Assembly: GCA_964607765.1 (NCBI GenBank)
Contig: CAZSNT010000088.1
Location: 1-41,193, forward strand
Source of the DNA: CAZSNT01 sp964607765
GTDB lineage: Bacteria > Verrucomicrobiota > Lentisphaeria > Oligosphaerales > JABHEG01
Direction of reading: 5' to 3'
DNA: 41,193 nucleotides
Shown here: positions 8,795-18,005 of the stretch, piece by piece
How the letters are laid out: each line of letters begins with the position of its first letter
Numbering within the stretch: the first letter of the stretch is position 1
Program-made: the position numbers and the translations under genes
The notes under the pieces: generated by a model
The model's input: the letters and a program-made list of their open reading frames with translations, nothing else
Told to the model about the DNA's origin: nothing
Database searches by the model: none

Positions 8795-10560
8795 CTGCAC
8801 CTCCAGTAGGTCCTTGGTCCGGATTCCTCGGTGCACGTTCGCAGGAAGGGCATCAGGACGATGTCTGTTCCTTGGACCAGGAGCGACCCATCTGCTGAGG
8901 GCCTCAGCTTCTGGAGCGCCTCTTCAGCGGACAGCTCAGCAAACGGTTCGTCGGTGGGGGCGGTGTTGATCTTCTGCGCGAGCGCATTGGGACCACAGCT
9001 GAAAGCAACCCAGTGCTTCCCGTTCTCACCGGACTGAACGTGACTATGCAGTTCGAATGCGGCGTCGATCTTCAAGACGTCGCCGTTCTGCCAGAGACGC
9101 TGGACCTCGTAGAATCCTCGGTCGTTTCTTGTTGGTTGAACGGTCTCGCCATTGACGCTCAGAGTATTCAGGACCGTGCCTGCCGGCAACCTGAATTCGC
9201 AGACGAAGGACTGAGAGCATTCTGTTTCGAAGCGGATTTCAGCCGATGCATTCTTCGGGAATCCACTCTTAACTACGAGCCTGCCGCCACCGAATCGCTC
9301 GGTCAGCTCCACACTGCAGGGAGATAGCGTGGCAATGGTGAGATGACCGTCAAACTGGCCAACCAGGTTTGCCGCAACCATCTCCATGGCGCGCGGCATA
9401 CTCGAATGGCAGCACTGGAACTTATCCGAATACGGTAGCTTGGCCTGATTGGGAGCCGTGTAGTAACACCACTTCACGCCATCGGCATGTTGATGTCCAT
9501 AGAGGCTGTTGTAGAGAGTCACTTCGGCCTCATCGATATATCTGCATTCTCCGGTCAGTTCGAAGAGATGAAGACAAAGCTGGATCCAGGTCGTATCACA
9601 ACAGCCTTCCACGGAGACCATCTGAGGATCAAAGTCCTCGACATGTGCGAAGCATTCGCAATTGGCGTTGTAGTCCGTTTTTCGGCTCCATGGGCCACCT
9701 GTTACCAGAATGTGCTTCTCTTTGATCTCGCGCCAGCCGTTGATCGCGACGTTGAGATACTCAGCCTTTCCGGTGCATCCGTGCAGCGCAATGAACCCCA
9801 GCAGATTGGCCATAAGCTGGTATCCCTTGCCCTCACCGGGATGCACCACGGTGCCGCTTTGGAGCATCATATTCATCAGCTTCAGGGCGGGATTGCCCTC
9901 CATCAGGTTGACAATGTGTTCAGCAAAATCCAGGTACTTCTGATCCTGCGTTCGCTCATGGAGCATCACGATGGACTCGATAAGCGTCGTGGCGGAGATG
10001 CCCTTTCGCGTTCCGTATTCCGTCAGGTCATACTTTCCTTCCCCATAGACCTCGATCAGCAGATCGGCCATCCGTCGACAGGCATCGACAATGCGTTCGT
10101 CCGGGAAGATCCTCTCGTAGGTGAGGAGTCCGTAGAGGTTGTAGCGATGCGTCCACGTGTCCCAACCGCCATGGAGTTTCTTGCGTTTTGATGCGTCCAT
10201 ATCATCATGGACAGCATTGGCCGAACTGTTCTCCGGCATGGCCATGAACGTGCAATCGGCGGCGTAGGTCCCGAGATAACCATTCGGATCTTGAGTTGCC
10301 AAGAGACGCTCCACAAATGACCGCATAGCCTCTTCTAGCCGCTCGTCTCCGGTCATCTGATACGCCAACGTTGCCGCATGCAGCCACTTGCCGAGATGCT
10401 CCCCCTGCCAGGGATGCACGCCCGGCCTGCATTCAAAACCATCGATCAAGTACCCGGATTCTGCGATGAACCACAGCCGGTGGTTGCGCCACAGATCCAG
10501 ACGCTCGCCCTGCAAGCCGGTCACTGTCGTCGTTTTGAGAGGTCGCCATCTGGTATTCAC
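8791..10560 (-). CDS. GH127-like (DUF1680) beta-L-arabinofuranosidase-family enzyme
   Basis: 589 residues starting at GTG (10560); GTG overlaps the TGA of the upstream sulfatase (GTGA), which fixes this start. The sequence is an alpha/alpha-barrel of the GH127/DUF1680 group: GEHLGKWLHAATLAYQMTGD, LLATQDPNGYLGTY, and the core DTTWIQLCLHLFELTG. The zinc/nucleophile residues known from HypBA1 (Glu-x-Cys and Cys-Cys) are present as E318-x-C320 and C383-C384 (SVEGCCD and FQCCHSSMPRAME). A C-terminal beta domain follows. Members release L-arabinofuranose or related sugars using a cysteine nucleophile; the exact substrate here is unknown. It lacks a signal peptide, consistent with intracellular breakdown of imported oligosaccharides together with the flanking sulfatases. 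The usual length for the family is 580-660 residues. Confidence 0.9.
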   Translation of the reverse strand: MNTRWRPLKTTTVTGLQGERLDLWRNHRLWFIAESGYLIDGFECRPGVHPWQGEHLGKWLHAATLAYQMTGDERLEEAMRSFVERLLATQDPNGYLGTYAADCTFMAMPENSSANAVHDDMDASKRKKLHGGWDTWTHRYNLYGLLTYERIFPDERIVDACRRMADLLIEVYGEGKYDLTEYGTRKGISATTLIESIVMLHERTQDQKYLDFAEHIVNLMEGNPALKLMNMMLQSGTVVHPGEGKGYQLMANLLGFIALHGCTGKAEYLNVAINGWREIKEKHILVTGGPWSRKTDYNANCECFAHVEDFDPQMVSVEGCCDTTWIQLCLHLFELTGECRYIDEAEVTLYNSLYGHQHADGVKWCYYTAPNQAKLPYSDKFQCCHSSMPRAMEMVAANLVGQFDGHLTIATLSPCSVELTERFGGGRLVVKSGFPKNASAEIRFETECSQSFVCEFRLPAGTVLNTLSVNGETVQPTRNDRGFYEVQRLWQNGDVLKIDAAFELHSHVQSGENGKHWVAFSCGPNALAQKINTAPTDEPFAELSAEEALQKLRPSADGSLLVQGTDIVLMPFLRTCTEESGPRTYWRCR

Positions 10561-12065
10561 TGCATTGCTGCTCCCTGAGGTCCCGCCCGCACACGCTCCA
10601 GCAACTTCCGGCCATCTTGACGCTGCTGTTCTGCTTCCATGTGTGTCACCAGGATGTCCTGCAGCTCGCGCTTCGCAGCCGCGTGCTCTTCGCTATCGAC
10701 CAGGTTGATGAACTCGTTGGGGTCATTCATCAGATCGTAGAGTTCGTCACCGTCACACACCGCAGCGACGTATTTGTAGTCGCCCTTGATCACGATGCGC
10801 TGGAAGATGTCAAGATCATGCCCATTGTGCTCGCAGATGAGTGCCTCCCGCCAATCAACGTTGTCTGCCAACTCCAGCAGGCTCCGGGAATCGAAATGTT
10901 CGGGTACTTCAACGCCGGCCGCATCGAGCATGGTGGCCGTCACGTCCATGTTCGACACCGGGTGCCCACTGATCACCCCCTCCTTGATCCTCTTCGGGTA
11001 ATGAACGAGCAGCGGGATGCGGGCGACTTCCTCGGTGAACGTCGACGCTTTGTCCCACAGCCCGCCGCGACTGGCAACACTGTCGCCGTGGTCGGCGCAA
11101 TAGACAATGATCGTGTTGTCGTAAAGTCCCAACTCCTTCAACGTCTCGACAACGTCCTTGATGGCGTCATCGAGCTGGAGGATCTGCTCGTAGCACCTGG
11201 CCAGAATCCCCTGCCATGCCGACCAATCGCCCTGCCACCGGTTCTTGCCGGCCTGTTTCTGATCGCGGTGAACGATGTGGCGGTGCGGCTTGCCTTCGAA
11301 GGTATCCCTGAATGTCGGGAGCTCGTCGATGTCGGAGGGATTGATCCTGCCCGCATATTCTCCCGTCGGGAGATACGCATTGTGCGGCCCCCAGTGGCTG
11401 ACGGTCAGGCTGAACGGCTGATCCGACTCAGCAAACTCGTTGAGCTTCTCGATGGCCAGGTTCGAGACGAAGTTCTCCTCGTGCCCCTCTTTCGGCCCTC
11501 TCAGGATCCCGCTGGTATCCATGAAGTGCCAGGGCGATTCGTGATGCAGCACCTGCTCTGTGCCTTCCCATTGGGGACGATGGACGCTGCGCTCGATCAA
11601 CGCAGTCGCATCACCCAGTCCACGCGCGCGGCAGTACTCTTTGTACCGATCCGACATGTAGACCTTGCCGTAATGGGGTAGACTCCAACCCTCCATGCCA
11701 AAACCCTCCGGCAGTCGGGTCGCGCCGCAGTGCCACTTGCCGACGTAACCGTTGCGATAGCCCGCTTCGGCGAGGTAATCTGAATAAAGCCTCTGATCAG
11801 CCGCAAAGTCCGTCTGGTTACCGGGGCGACCACACTCTGTGTTCCACAACAAACCATGCCTGCTGGGGTAGACGCCACTCATCATGCTCGATCGCGCGGG
11901 TGTGCACAGTGGGCAGACAGAATACGCGTTCCTGAAGAAGATACCGTCGCGCGCCAGACTCTCGGTGTACGGCATCCCGAACTTCAGATTGGCGAAGTCG
12001 AAATGCCCGCAATACGCATGATGGTCCGAGATGAGGAACAGGATATTGGGCTTCGTCTTTTCCAA
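10557..12065 (-). CDS. Sulfatase (formylglycine type), no signal peptide
   Basis: 502 residues. The chain starts MEKTKPNILFLISDHHAYCG, directly into the sulfatase fold, so it is predicted to be cytoplasmic. The CxPxR motif is CTPAR, with the modifiable cysteine at residue 54, followed by MMSGVYPSRHG. YVGKWHCGA gives the conserved lysine and histidine region, and VYCADHGDSVASRGG the second metal site. The end has DELYDLMNDPNEFINLVD. The His-His pair after the first metal aspartate is a variation from the more common DQ or DD. The gene follows the ADP-ribosylglycohydrolase-like gene by 3 bp and overlaps the GH127-like gene (GTGA), so it belongs to the same operon. Substrate unknown. Confidence 0.93.
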   Translation of the reverse strand: MEKTKPNILFLISDHHAYCGHFDFANLKFGMPYTESLARDGIFFRNAYSVCPLCTPARSSMMSGVYPSRHGLLWNTECGRPGNQTDFAADQRLYSDYLAEAGYRNGYVGKWHCGATRLPEGFGMEGWSLPHYGKVYMSDRYKEYCRARGLGDATALIERSVHRPQWEGTEQVLHHESPWHFMDTSGILRGPKEGHEENFVSNLAIEKLNEFAESDQPFSLTVSHWGPHNAYLPTGEYAGRINPSDIDELPTFRDTFEGKPHRHIVHRDQKQAGKNRWQGDWSAWQGILARCYEQILQLDDAIKDVVETLKELGLYDNTIIVYCADHGDSVASRGGLWDKASTFTEEVARIPLLVHYPKRIKEGVISGHPVSNMDVTATMLDAAGVEVPEHFDSRSLLELADNVDWREALICEHNGHDLDIFQRIVIKGDYKYVAAVCDGDELYDLMNDPNEFINLVDSEEHAAAKRELQDILVTHMEAEQQRQDGRKLLERVRAGPQGAAMQ

Positions 12066-12068
12066 AGC

Positions 12069-13373
12069 TTACCTCAGACAGTCGTTCTTCTGGGAGATCG
12101 CGGCGAAGCGATTCACCAAGTCCTGAATCGAGTAGCTCTCACAGATCTTCGAATACGACAGGATCGTGTCGTTGAACCGCGCGTACCAGTGCTCAGGTAT
12201 CCCGTCGATCCCGATCACTGCGCCGACCAGGGAACCTGCGGTGGCCGCGGTACAGTCGTTGTCCAGGCCCATGGCAACGGTCTCACCGATTACCCGGGTG
12301 AAATCAGTCTTGCCGAGAGCCACACCGAAAACAGTCAGGCAGGCATTGTTGATCGTGTGTACGCCACTCATGCCTTTGAATTTTTCATCGACCGTGTCGC
12401 GGGCGTCGCGGTGGCCCTTGATCGAGGGTGCCGTATCCAAGGCCCAACGGATTGCCTTCGCCATTGCACAATCTGCCGGTATCTCGGCAAGGCCCGCTTC
12501 CAGCGCGGCCATCGGATCGTCCAGAACGAACCCCGCTGCGATCGATGCCGCGAAGTACATTGCTCCGTAGATTCCCTGCCTCCGGTGGCTTAGGTAGGCA
12601 TCGCGGTGGGCAAATTCCGCTGCGCGTTCGGGATTGCCCGGACACATGTAGGCCCAGGGGTCACAGCGGATGTCCGCACCGATCCACTCGCAGTACGGGT
12701 TCTCGACATCTGCAGCGTCCATCGCATCGATACCATTGTTGAGATTGTCCAGCGCAACCTTCTCGGCGGTGCAGGCCATAGGCAGTACGTCCTGCCACGT
12801 TCGTCCGACGTCGGCCGTCGTGAAGTCCAAACCATGCTTCTCGACCACCACAAGGCCCGTCAACGTGTATTCCACGTCGTCGTCCACCGGTACGCCGTCC
12901 ATCTTGTCGCGAGTATACGCATCGCGTCGACTCTTCCCGTAGCGTAGTTTGTCCGGGAACTCCACGTAGGTCCAGTAATCCTCGGGTGGGAACGGTGTGC
13001 CGCTGTTCTTGGCGAGCCACTCCATTTTGCTGATTGCATTGAACTCGACCGGGGCACCCAGTGTGCAACCGGCCATTCGTCCTACCAGCGCGCCCATCAC
13101 TCGCTGCCTGTATGTTCCGGCATCCAGCGTACCCAGGACACGCGGACCTTTCGGACGCAGGGCCTTGATGTCGTCGAGCAGGTTCGGCTCAATCGCAGCC
13201 AGCGTTTCGTCGATGCCCATTCCTTTGACCTCGGCGAGGAAGCCGGCCAAGCTCTCCTCCAGCCGCTGCGCCACGTCACGGATCCCGCCTGCGCCATACT
13301 CAGCCTTCAGTTCAAGGTAGCGCTCGATCTGATCCGTAAGTTCACTGACCGTCTTCATTGAGACGTAGTCCAT
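12069..13373 (-). CDS. ADP-ribosylglycohydrolase (ARH/DraG) family protein
   Basis: 434 residues from an ATG with AGGAG six bases upstream. After a helical N-terminal extension of about 90 residues comes the ARH fold: GALVGRMAGCTLGAPVEF (95-111; the usual GDALG is GRMAG), then VDDDVEYT (163-170) where the family has its first acidic Mg site, and GLDNDCTAATAGSLVGAV (about residue 368) matching the second Mg motif D-x-D-x-T. Family members remove ADP-ribose from proteins or cleave related N-/O-glycosides using two Mg ions. Here it is the promoter-proximal gene of a sulfatase/glycosidase operon, which makes a protein-de-ADP-ribosylation role less obvious; it may act on a sugar substrate. That is an inference from context. 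Confidence 0.85.
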   Translation of the reverse strand: MDYVSMKTVSELTDQIERYLELKAEYGAGGIRDVAQRLEESLAGFLAEVKGMGIDETLAAIEPNLLDDIKALRPKGPRVLGTLDAGTYRQRVMGALVGRMAGCTLGAPVEFNAISKMEWLAKNSGTPFPPEDYWTYVEFPDKLRYGKSRRDAYTRDKMDGVPVDDDVEYTLTGLVVVEKHGLDFTTADVGRTWQDVLPMACTAEKVALDNLNNGIDAMDAADVENPYCEWIGADIRCDPWAYMCPGNPERAAEFAHRDAYLSHRRQGIYGAMYFAASIAAGFVLDDPMAALEAGLAEIPADCAMAKAIRWALDTAPSIKGHRDARDTVDEKFKGMSGVHTINNACLTVFGVALGKTDFTRVIGETVAMGLDNDCTAATAGSLVGAVIGIDGIPEHWYARFNDTILSYSKICESYSIQDLVNRFAAISQKNDCLR

Positions 13374-13456
13374 GGGTTTCTCCTGGTTTCGTGTGCGCTA
13401 TGCCATTATCATGGCTATTGTATGGGCATGATACTACGCCAAAAAGCGAAACAACT
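13374..13456. promoter_or_regulatory. Divergent intergenic control region between the glycan operon and its AraC regulator
   Basis: These 83 bp must contain the promoters of both the leftward operon and the rightward AraC gene. The region is AT-rich compared with its flanks. It has a perfect 5-bp inverted repeat (GCCAT at 13402-13406, ATGGC at 13411-13415) and a recurring ATG-containing motif up to about 13430. A possible sigma70-like promoter for the AraC gene is TTATCA (13406-13411) and GATACT (13430-13435), 18 bp apart, four matches in six at each. Candidate AraC operators overlap it, as expected for autoregulation. The elements are weak matches; the assignment rests mainly on the divergent layout. 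Confidence 0.5.
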
Positions 13457-14329
13457 ATGCCGATACAACAAAAAGCGCTGAAATACGAGCACATGAACAT
13501 CACGCCGGGCGAACCCGTCCGGGTGACGCGTCGGCCGCACGTGATGGATGACCGTGAGATCCAGTCCCTCCACACGCACAGCTGCATGGAGTTCGGTTAC
13601 TGCGAACGCGGCAGCGGCATCTTCATCGTCAACGACCAGATCATCCCGTTCCGGGAAGGTGACATCACCATCATGGTTCCCGGCGACTACCATCGAGCAA
13701 AGAGCTCACCTGGAATCGTGAGCGAGTGGAGATGGATTTGGGCTGACGTGGCGAGCTGCATTCGTGGCGGCGGATCGTTCGCAGCGGGTGTCGAACATGA
13801 GTCCCTGCTCAACCTGAATCCCGCGTCCTCAGCGTTACACGACGCCCCCGGCCTCCTCCGCATACTACGCGAAATCACGACAGAGATGACCGCTCAGAGC
13901 ACACACTACAAGACCGCCGTCCAGGCACTCATGCTTCGACTCGCGATCCTGTTACACCGGAGGTTCGGTAACGTTGAGGTCCGCGAGAGCACCGTCAACA
14001 GGCACCGATCTGCTGTGCAGCCCGCACTTGAGCACATCCTGGGAGGCTACAGCGGCGTCATCAGGATCGAGCAACTCGCCTCGCTCTGCCACATGTCGCT
14101 CTCGTCATTCCGCGCGAAGTTCAAGTCGGCAACAGGCCTGACGCCAGTCACCTACGTCAACTCCATTCGCCTGAAGATGAGCGAGGCTCTGCTCCTCAAC
14201 ACAGACCGGCCGATCATCGACATCTCCTCCGAGACCGGGTTCCGAACGCTCTCCAGTCTTAATCGGCTGTTTAAGCGCACGCACGGGATATCGCCCAGGC
14301 AGTTCAGGAAGCAGGGCCGCTCAAGGTGA
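13457..14329 (+). CDS. AraC-family transcriptional regulator with N-terminal cupin
   Basis: 290 residues from the ATG at 13457 (MPIQQKALKY). The frame is open upstream to 13358, but that would run into the divergent gene's start, so 13457 is preferred. The N-terminal half is a cupin sensor domain (HTHSCMEFGYCERGSG, PFREGDITIMVPGDYHRA). The last 100 residues hold two helix-turn-helix motifs of the AraC type: IRIEQLASLCHMSLSSFRAKF, and IIDISSETGFRTLSSLNRLF with the family ending KRTHGISPRQFRK. It is divergent from the sulfatase/GH127 operon across an 83-bp gap and so is the likely local activator, with a sugar from the pathway as the probable ligand (inference). Confidence 0.93.
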   Translation: MPIQQKALKYEHMNITPGEPVRVTRRPHVMDDREIQSLHTHSCMEFGYCERGSGIFIVNDQIIPFREGDITIMVPGDYHRAKSSPGIVSEWRWIWADVASCIRGGGSFAAGVEHESLLNLNPASSALHDAPGLLRILREITTEMTAQSTHYKTAVQALMLRLAILLHRRFGNVEVRESTVNRHRSAVQPALEHILGGYSGVIRIEQLASLCHMSLSSFRAKFKSATGLTPVTYVNSIRLKMSEALLLNTDRPIIDISSETGFRTLSSLNRLFKRTHGISPRQFRKQGRSR

Positions 14330-14457
14330 GACGGGCTGCCCGAAATGTGGCTCGGAGATGAGGATCATCGCCTTTGTCGAGCGCCTCGACCAGGCAGTAC
14401 GTTATCGATGAGATCGATGAGCCCAAAAAGACACTCCCTGTGGTCTGAGTACAAGCA

Positions 14458-14997
14458 TCATGCGGGAGCAGTCACGCAGCAGAGAGTGAGTCCTCTGACT
14501 TCTTGCATGAAGTCAGATGTGGCCGCCGCGTCTGGCAGGCGTGTGAGGGCGTCGAGACGTTTGGCCGTGAAGTGCCGGAGGACTTCCGGCGTCTGGTTGT
14601 TGTCAGAGAAGTTGATGATGTCGTCCGGCAGACGCAGCAGTCGCAAGTGTCGGGAGACGACGGACCAGTCTTCGCCCTCGTCCCGGCAGAACTGCCGGAT
14701 GCTCTTGGCGTTGCTCTGCTCAAAGCGTTCCTGGAATTCGCGCGCGATTATGAGCGGGGAGCGCTCTTGCCGTTCGCGGAACACTTCCAGGTTGCGTAAG
14801 TCTCTGGCCGTTGGCGCCTTGCCTCCCCGCAAACCCCGTGGCCGCTTCCCCAGGAAGAACGCATCAACCCGTTCCTTGGTCAGCGTGAAGAACGAACCGC
14901 AATACACTGTTTCGGAAGGCGTTACGCTATCATAGTCAGCGGTTCGTTCAGAGTAAAGGAAGGGACCCCAACATGCCCTCAGGACGAACCCTCTCAT
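14458..14997 (-). CDS. ParB/KorB-like helix-turn-helix protein, copy 1
   Basis: 179 residues as called from the ATG at 14997; the true start is uncertain, because similarity to the second copy begins at WGPFLYSERT. The middle part (EFQERFEQSNAKSIRQFC, then SVVSRHLRLLRLPDDI) matches the helix-turn-helix found in ParB/KorB proteins and in the HTH tails that follow some serine recombinases. FTAKRLDALTRLPD is the helix after it. No ParB nuclease domain or ParA partner is present, so plasmid partition is unlikely. A second copy, about 80% identical by eye, lies at 27011-27520 in the same orientation. The homology also covers some non-coding flank, which suggests a dispersed element or cassette remnant. 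It is oriented away from the AraC gene and belongs to no operon. Confidence 0.6.
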   Translation of the reverse strand: MRGFVLRACWGPFLYSERTADYDSVTPSETVYCGSFFTLTKERVDAFFLGKRPRGLRGGKAPTARDLRNLEVFRERQERSPLIIAREFQERFEQSNAKSIRQFCRDEGEDWSVVSRHLRLLRLPDDIINFSDNNQTPEVLRHFTAKRLDALTRLPDAAATSDFMQEVRGLTLCCVTAPA

Positions 14998-15039
14998 AGA
15001 GGAAGAGGCAGAGAGCCGCGTCCTGTTTCACTTCAGAGC

Positions 15040-15080
15040 AGCCTGCCGATGGAATCTTCCTCGGCAGGCTGTTCCTTTTC
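15040..15080 (+). terminator. Stem-loop with T-rich tail, candidate intrinsic terminator
   Basis: A perfect 10-bp stem (15040-15049 with 15061-15070) closes an 11-base loop and is followed on the plus strand by a T-rich stretch (GTTCCTTTTCTT). It sits just past the 3' end of the leftward FecR gene. On the minus strand the stem is preceded by A-rich sequence but not followed by T, so it would work best for rightward transcription. It may act in both directions. Confidence 0.5.
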
Positions 15081-15085
15081 TTCAG

Positions 15086-16325
15086 CTAGTCTAGGCGCTG
15101 AGGAGCCACGATCACTCTGACCTGATCCCAGTATACGTCAATCGCGTGGAAGCGTAGCCTGAGAGTACGGCGGTCCTGGCTGAGTTCAGCCACATCACCG
15201 TACCTTCCCCCCAATGCCTCCAGGCCCCGGCCTTCCGGCCAGGCCGGAGCGCGGATTGGGGTGAGGCGGTCGCTGGCATTGAGTTCGTCGGTCTCGAATA
15301 TCAGCCCGATGACGGGGTCGGCGAAACGGATGTCCCCCGAGATGCTGCGGAACCTCGCTTCTCCAGGTTCGGGTGTTTCAGGGTTGAATTGAAGGAGGTA
15401 GCTGCGGACAACCGCGCCGGCCTCAATGGTCACGGGAGTGGCTCGTTCTGGATTCGGGTATCTGCCGGGCTCGCCGGCGTTGGCTTGGAGAGCGAGTTTC
15501 AGCGGGGCAGCGCGTCGCTCCACGTAAACGTGGATATGGCTGTCGCTCTGGCGTAGACGCATGGCCCGGGGCCAGGGGGGAGCGAACTCGAAGTTGGCGG
15601 AGGCCCGCGCGATGCCGGATGCAACAGGCCAGAGACGTTCGAATGGCTCGACATCCATCTCCACGGTTTCGAGGTTGCCATCGCGCATTCGGAGACCGGT
15701 TCCTTCGGTAAGCCTCTCACTGGCGTTGGCAGCAGAACTGTTGACCTGGACCTCACCCTCGAACACGGAGACATCGACCGCTTCTTGGCTGACGTGGATC
15801 CCGAAGCTGGTTCCGAGATCGACGACCTCCAGACCGAGAGTCTCAACCGTGAAGCCCTCGGCCCCAGGTGGGACATAGGCGGCCAGTACGCCAGTGTGGC
15901 GAATCGTCCGGGTGGCCGAAACGATTTCGTATTCGGCAGGGCCCTCAACGGTGACTTCGACGCCTGTGTCGAACAGCAACCGGACAATCCCCCCCCGCAA
16001 GTCGGAGCGTCTGCGGCTTGAGGGGAGTGTCTGGGACAATGGCGTCGCCAACCCATTCCACATCGACTGCCTGTGCCAGGCGTGCTACTCGCACATCGTC
16101 CGGCCTGAGCACCACTGTGAGGAGGATGGCAACACACGCGGCAAGGGCCGCCAGCTTCGTGACTCGCCGCAACGTGAATCCCGTTACGCTTGGCTTGCTG
16201 GTCTCGCCATCGCCCCGCTCCAAGTCGGCGTCGGTGGCCCCCTGCTCCAGGCCCTGCAGTTCCATGCGCAGTTGGCCATGCAACGAAGACGCGCGAGCGA
16301 ACTCCCTCGCGTTCTCGTCGGCGAC
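15086..16325 (-). pseudogene. FecR-domain protein, N-terminally truncated and frameshifted at a G8 run
   Basis: Two minus-strand frames together make one planctomycete-type FecR protein. The upstream part (about 16325-15990) reads NAREFARASSLHGQL, a membrane helix (LAALAACVAILLTVVL), then VARLAQAVDVEWVGDAI and LRLAGG. The downstream part (15990-15086) continues IVRLLFDTGVEVTVEGPAEY and VVDLGTSFGIHVS, the FecR core, with a C-terminal beta domain ending at 15086. The frames meet at eight G on the minus strand (eight C at 15989-15996); seven would restore the frame. The normal cytoplasmic N-terminus before NAREF is missing: the similarity stops near 16320, where cadherin sequence begins on the other strand. 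FecR proteins usually act with an ECF sigma factor; none is nearby. The call could be an assembly error at the homopolymer, but the truncation would remain. Confidence 0.75.
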
Positions 16326-17810
16326 CTTGACAGCGCCACGGTTCGCATCTACGACGATGACGTCAACGAGGCACCAACGGTCGGCGATGTCGGGTTCGCC
16401 GTTGCTGAGAACAGCCTTGACGGCGCCCTGATCGGCACCCTCATGGGCAGCGATCCGGATGTCGGTGACACGCTGACCTATGTGATTTCCGCAGGCAACG
16501 GGCAGGGCGCGTTTCGCATCGACCCGGACACCGGCCAGCTGACCGTCGCCGCCGGCGGTGCCCTGGACCACGAGACCACCCCGGCCTACAGCCTGACCGT
16601 CCGGGTCTCCGACCAGGCCGGACTAGCGGACTCCGCAACCCTCACGATTGCAGTGAACGACGTGAATGAGACGCCGACAGCCCGTGACGACAGTTGGGCC
16701 GTCAGCACGGATGGTATTCTCGACATCGCGGAACCCGGTGTGCTCGCCAACGACAGTGACGTTGACAGCAGCCTGCTGACGGCGGGCCTGGCCGCCGGCA
16801 CGACGGACGGGACGCTGGATCTGGATGACAGCGGGGATTTCATTTATACGCCGGATCCGGGGTTCGAGGGCATGGACGGTTTCACCTACACGGCGGGAGA
16901 CGGGGAGGCGATGTCGCCCCCCGCGCAGGTCGGGATTCTCGTCTACGACGGTTGGCTGGTGCAGATCGATGCGGACTCCGGCGATGCCGTCCAGTTCGGG
17001 GTGACATCCAGTGCAACGGGAGACATCGATGCCCGCATTGATGTCGAAGCGGACATTGACGAGCCGTTGTTCTTCTTCGCCGGGAACGCGCGAACAGGAG
17101 GGCTCCTGCGCGACATGCGGGGCAAGACACTCAGGGAGGAATGGATGCTGACTGTCATCACCGGGGCGTCTCCAACAGTCCTGACCTGGGATTCGGCGAG
17201 CCTGCCCGTCGAGGGATTGACGATACGGCAAGTGTCGCTCGAGACCGGGACATCGATCCCTGGTACAGCCGTTGACATGGCCGTCGCCCGTCGGCTGGAA
17301 GTGTCCGCCGACACAAGCATGGCGCTGAGAATCTCTTCGACCATCACCGTCTTCGAGCTCGAGTTGTTCGAGGGCTGGAATCTGATTTCGCTGCCAAACC
17401 AGCCACTCGACCCGACCATGGATGCAGTTCTGGCTGCAGAAAACGTGATGCGTCGGGATGGGGGGCAGGAGGCTGTCTCATTTCGTCCTGCATGGGAGTG
17501 GAGCCCAGCCCTGGATGGAAGGCAGGGACAGTATGTGTCCATGAGCCAGATGGACGCCTGCAAAGGTGCGTGGGTCTACGCATCGGCGACATGCACGGTT
17601 TCCGTCACCGGCATGGTGTATGACGGGGTAACGGAACCGCTGGCGCAGGGCTGGAACCTGATTGGCGTCGTTGAAAGGACGGTCCTTGACGAGCACGCGG
17701 GGTTCTTCCTCCCCGGCTACGCATGGGATCCCGTTGGCGGAAGCTACCTGTTCATTAGGGCTGGCGACACTCTCTGCCCTGGCTTGGCCTACTGGCTTTT
17801 TGCCAAGTGA
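16318..17810 (+). CDS. Cadherin-type surface protein fragment, 5' end missing
   Basis: The frame is open from 15894, but the first 140 codons are antisense to the FecR gene and have no family character. Recognisable sequence starts near 16318 inside a repeat (ATVRIYDDDVNEAPTV). A full cadherin-like domain follows (FAVAENSLDGALIGT, YVISAGNGQGAFRID, DPDTGQLTVAAG, SLTVRVSDQAGLADSATLT, VNDVNETPTARDD). Next is a VCBS/Ig-like repeat (GVLANDSDVD, GDFIYTPDPGFEGMDGFTY). The C-terminal part has a beta-rich region and two GWNLI motifs (FEGWNLISLPNQPLD, QGWNLIGVV). Such proteins are normally long, secreted and calcium-binding. Here the signal peptide and the earlier repeats are gone, so the product is probably not exported and is likely a remnant. 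A start at ATG 16278 is possible. Confidence 0.7.
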
Positions 17811-18005
17811 TTGGCGGGGAAGGCGGGGGATGGCTGTGTAAAACCGAACACGGTTGACGGAATGGTGGATCAGCCGCAACGACCAGGAGCCGCGACGATA
17901 CGGTGAGGCACCACACAGGCAGCAGGGCCGTCGCGGTCAAAGGTGCAAGAGCCAGATGCAGAACACAAGAGCAGAAGTAGAAAGACCGATGAAGGCAGTC
18001 ACGAC

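Noticed and set aside
10617..11681. A 354-codon plus-strand frame over a sulfatase gene
   Set aside because: Antisense to a sulfatase with a complete CxPxR motif and metal sites.
14458..14997. Plasmid partition protein ParB
   Set aside because: Only the HTH part is similar. There is no ParB N-terminal domain, no ParA and no parS-like sites, so partition is not supported.
15894..16317. The first 140 codons of the plus frame that continues into the cadherin fragment
   Set aside because: The opposite strand here encodes the FecR membrane helix and core; the plus reading has no family character.
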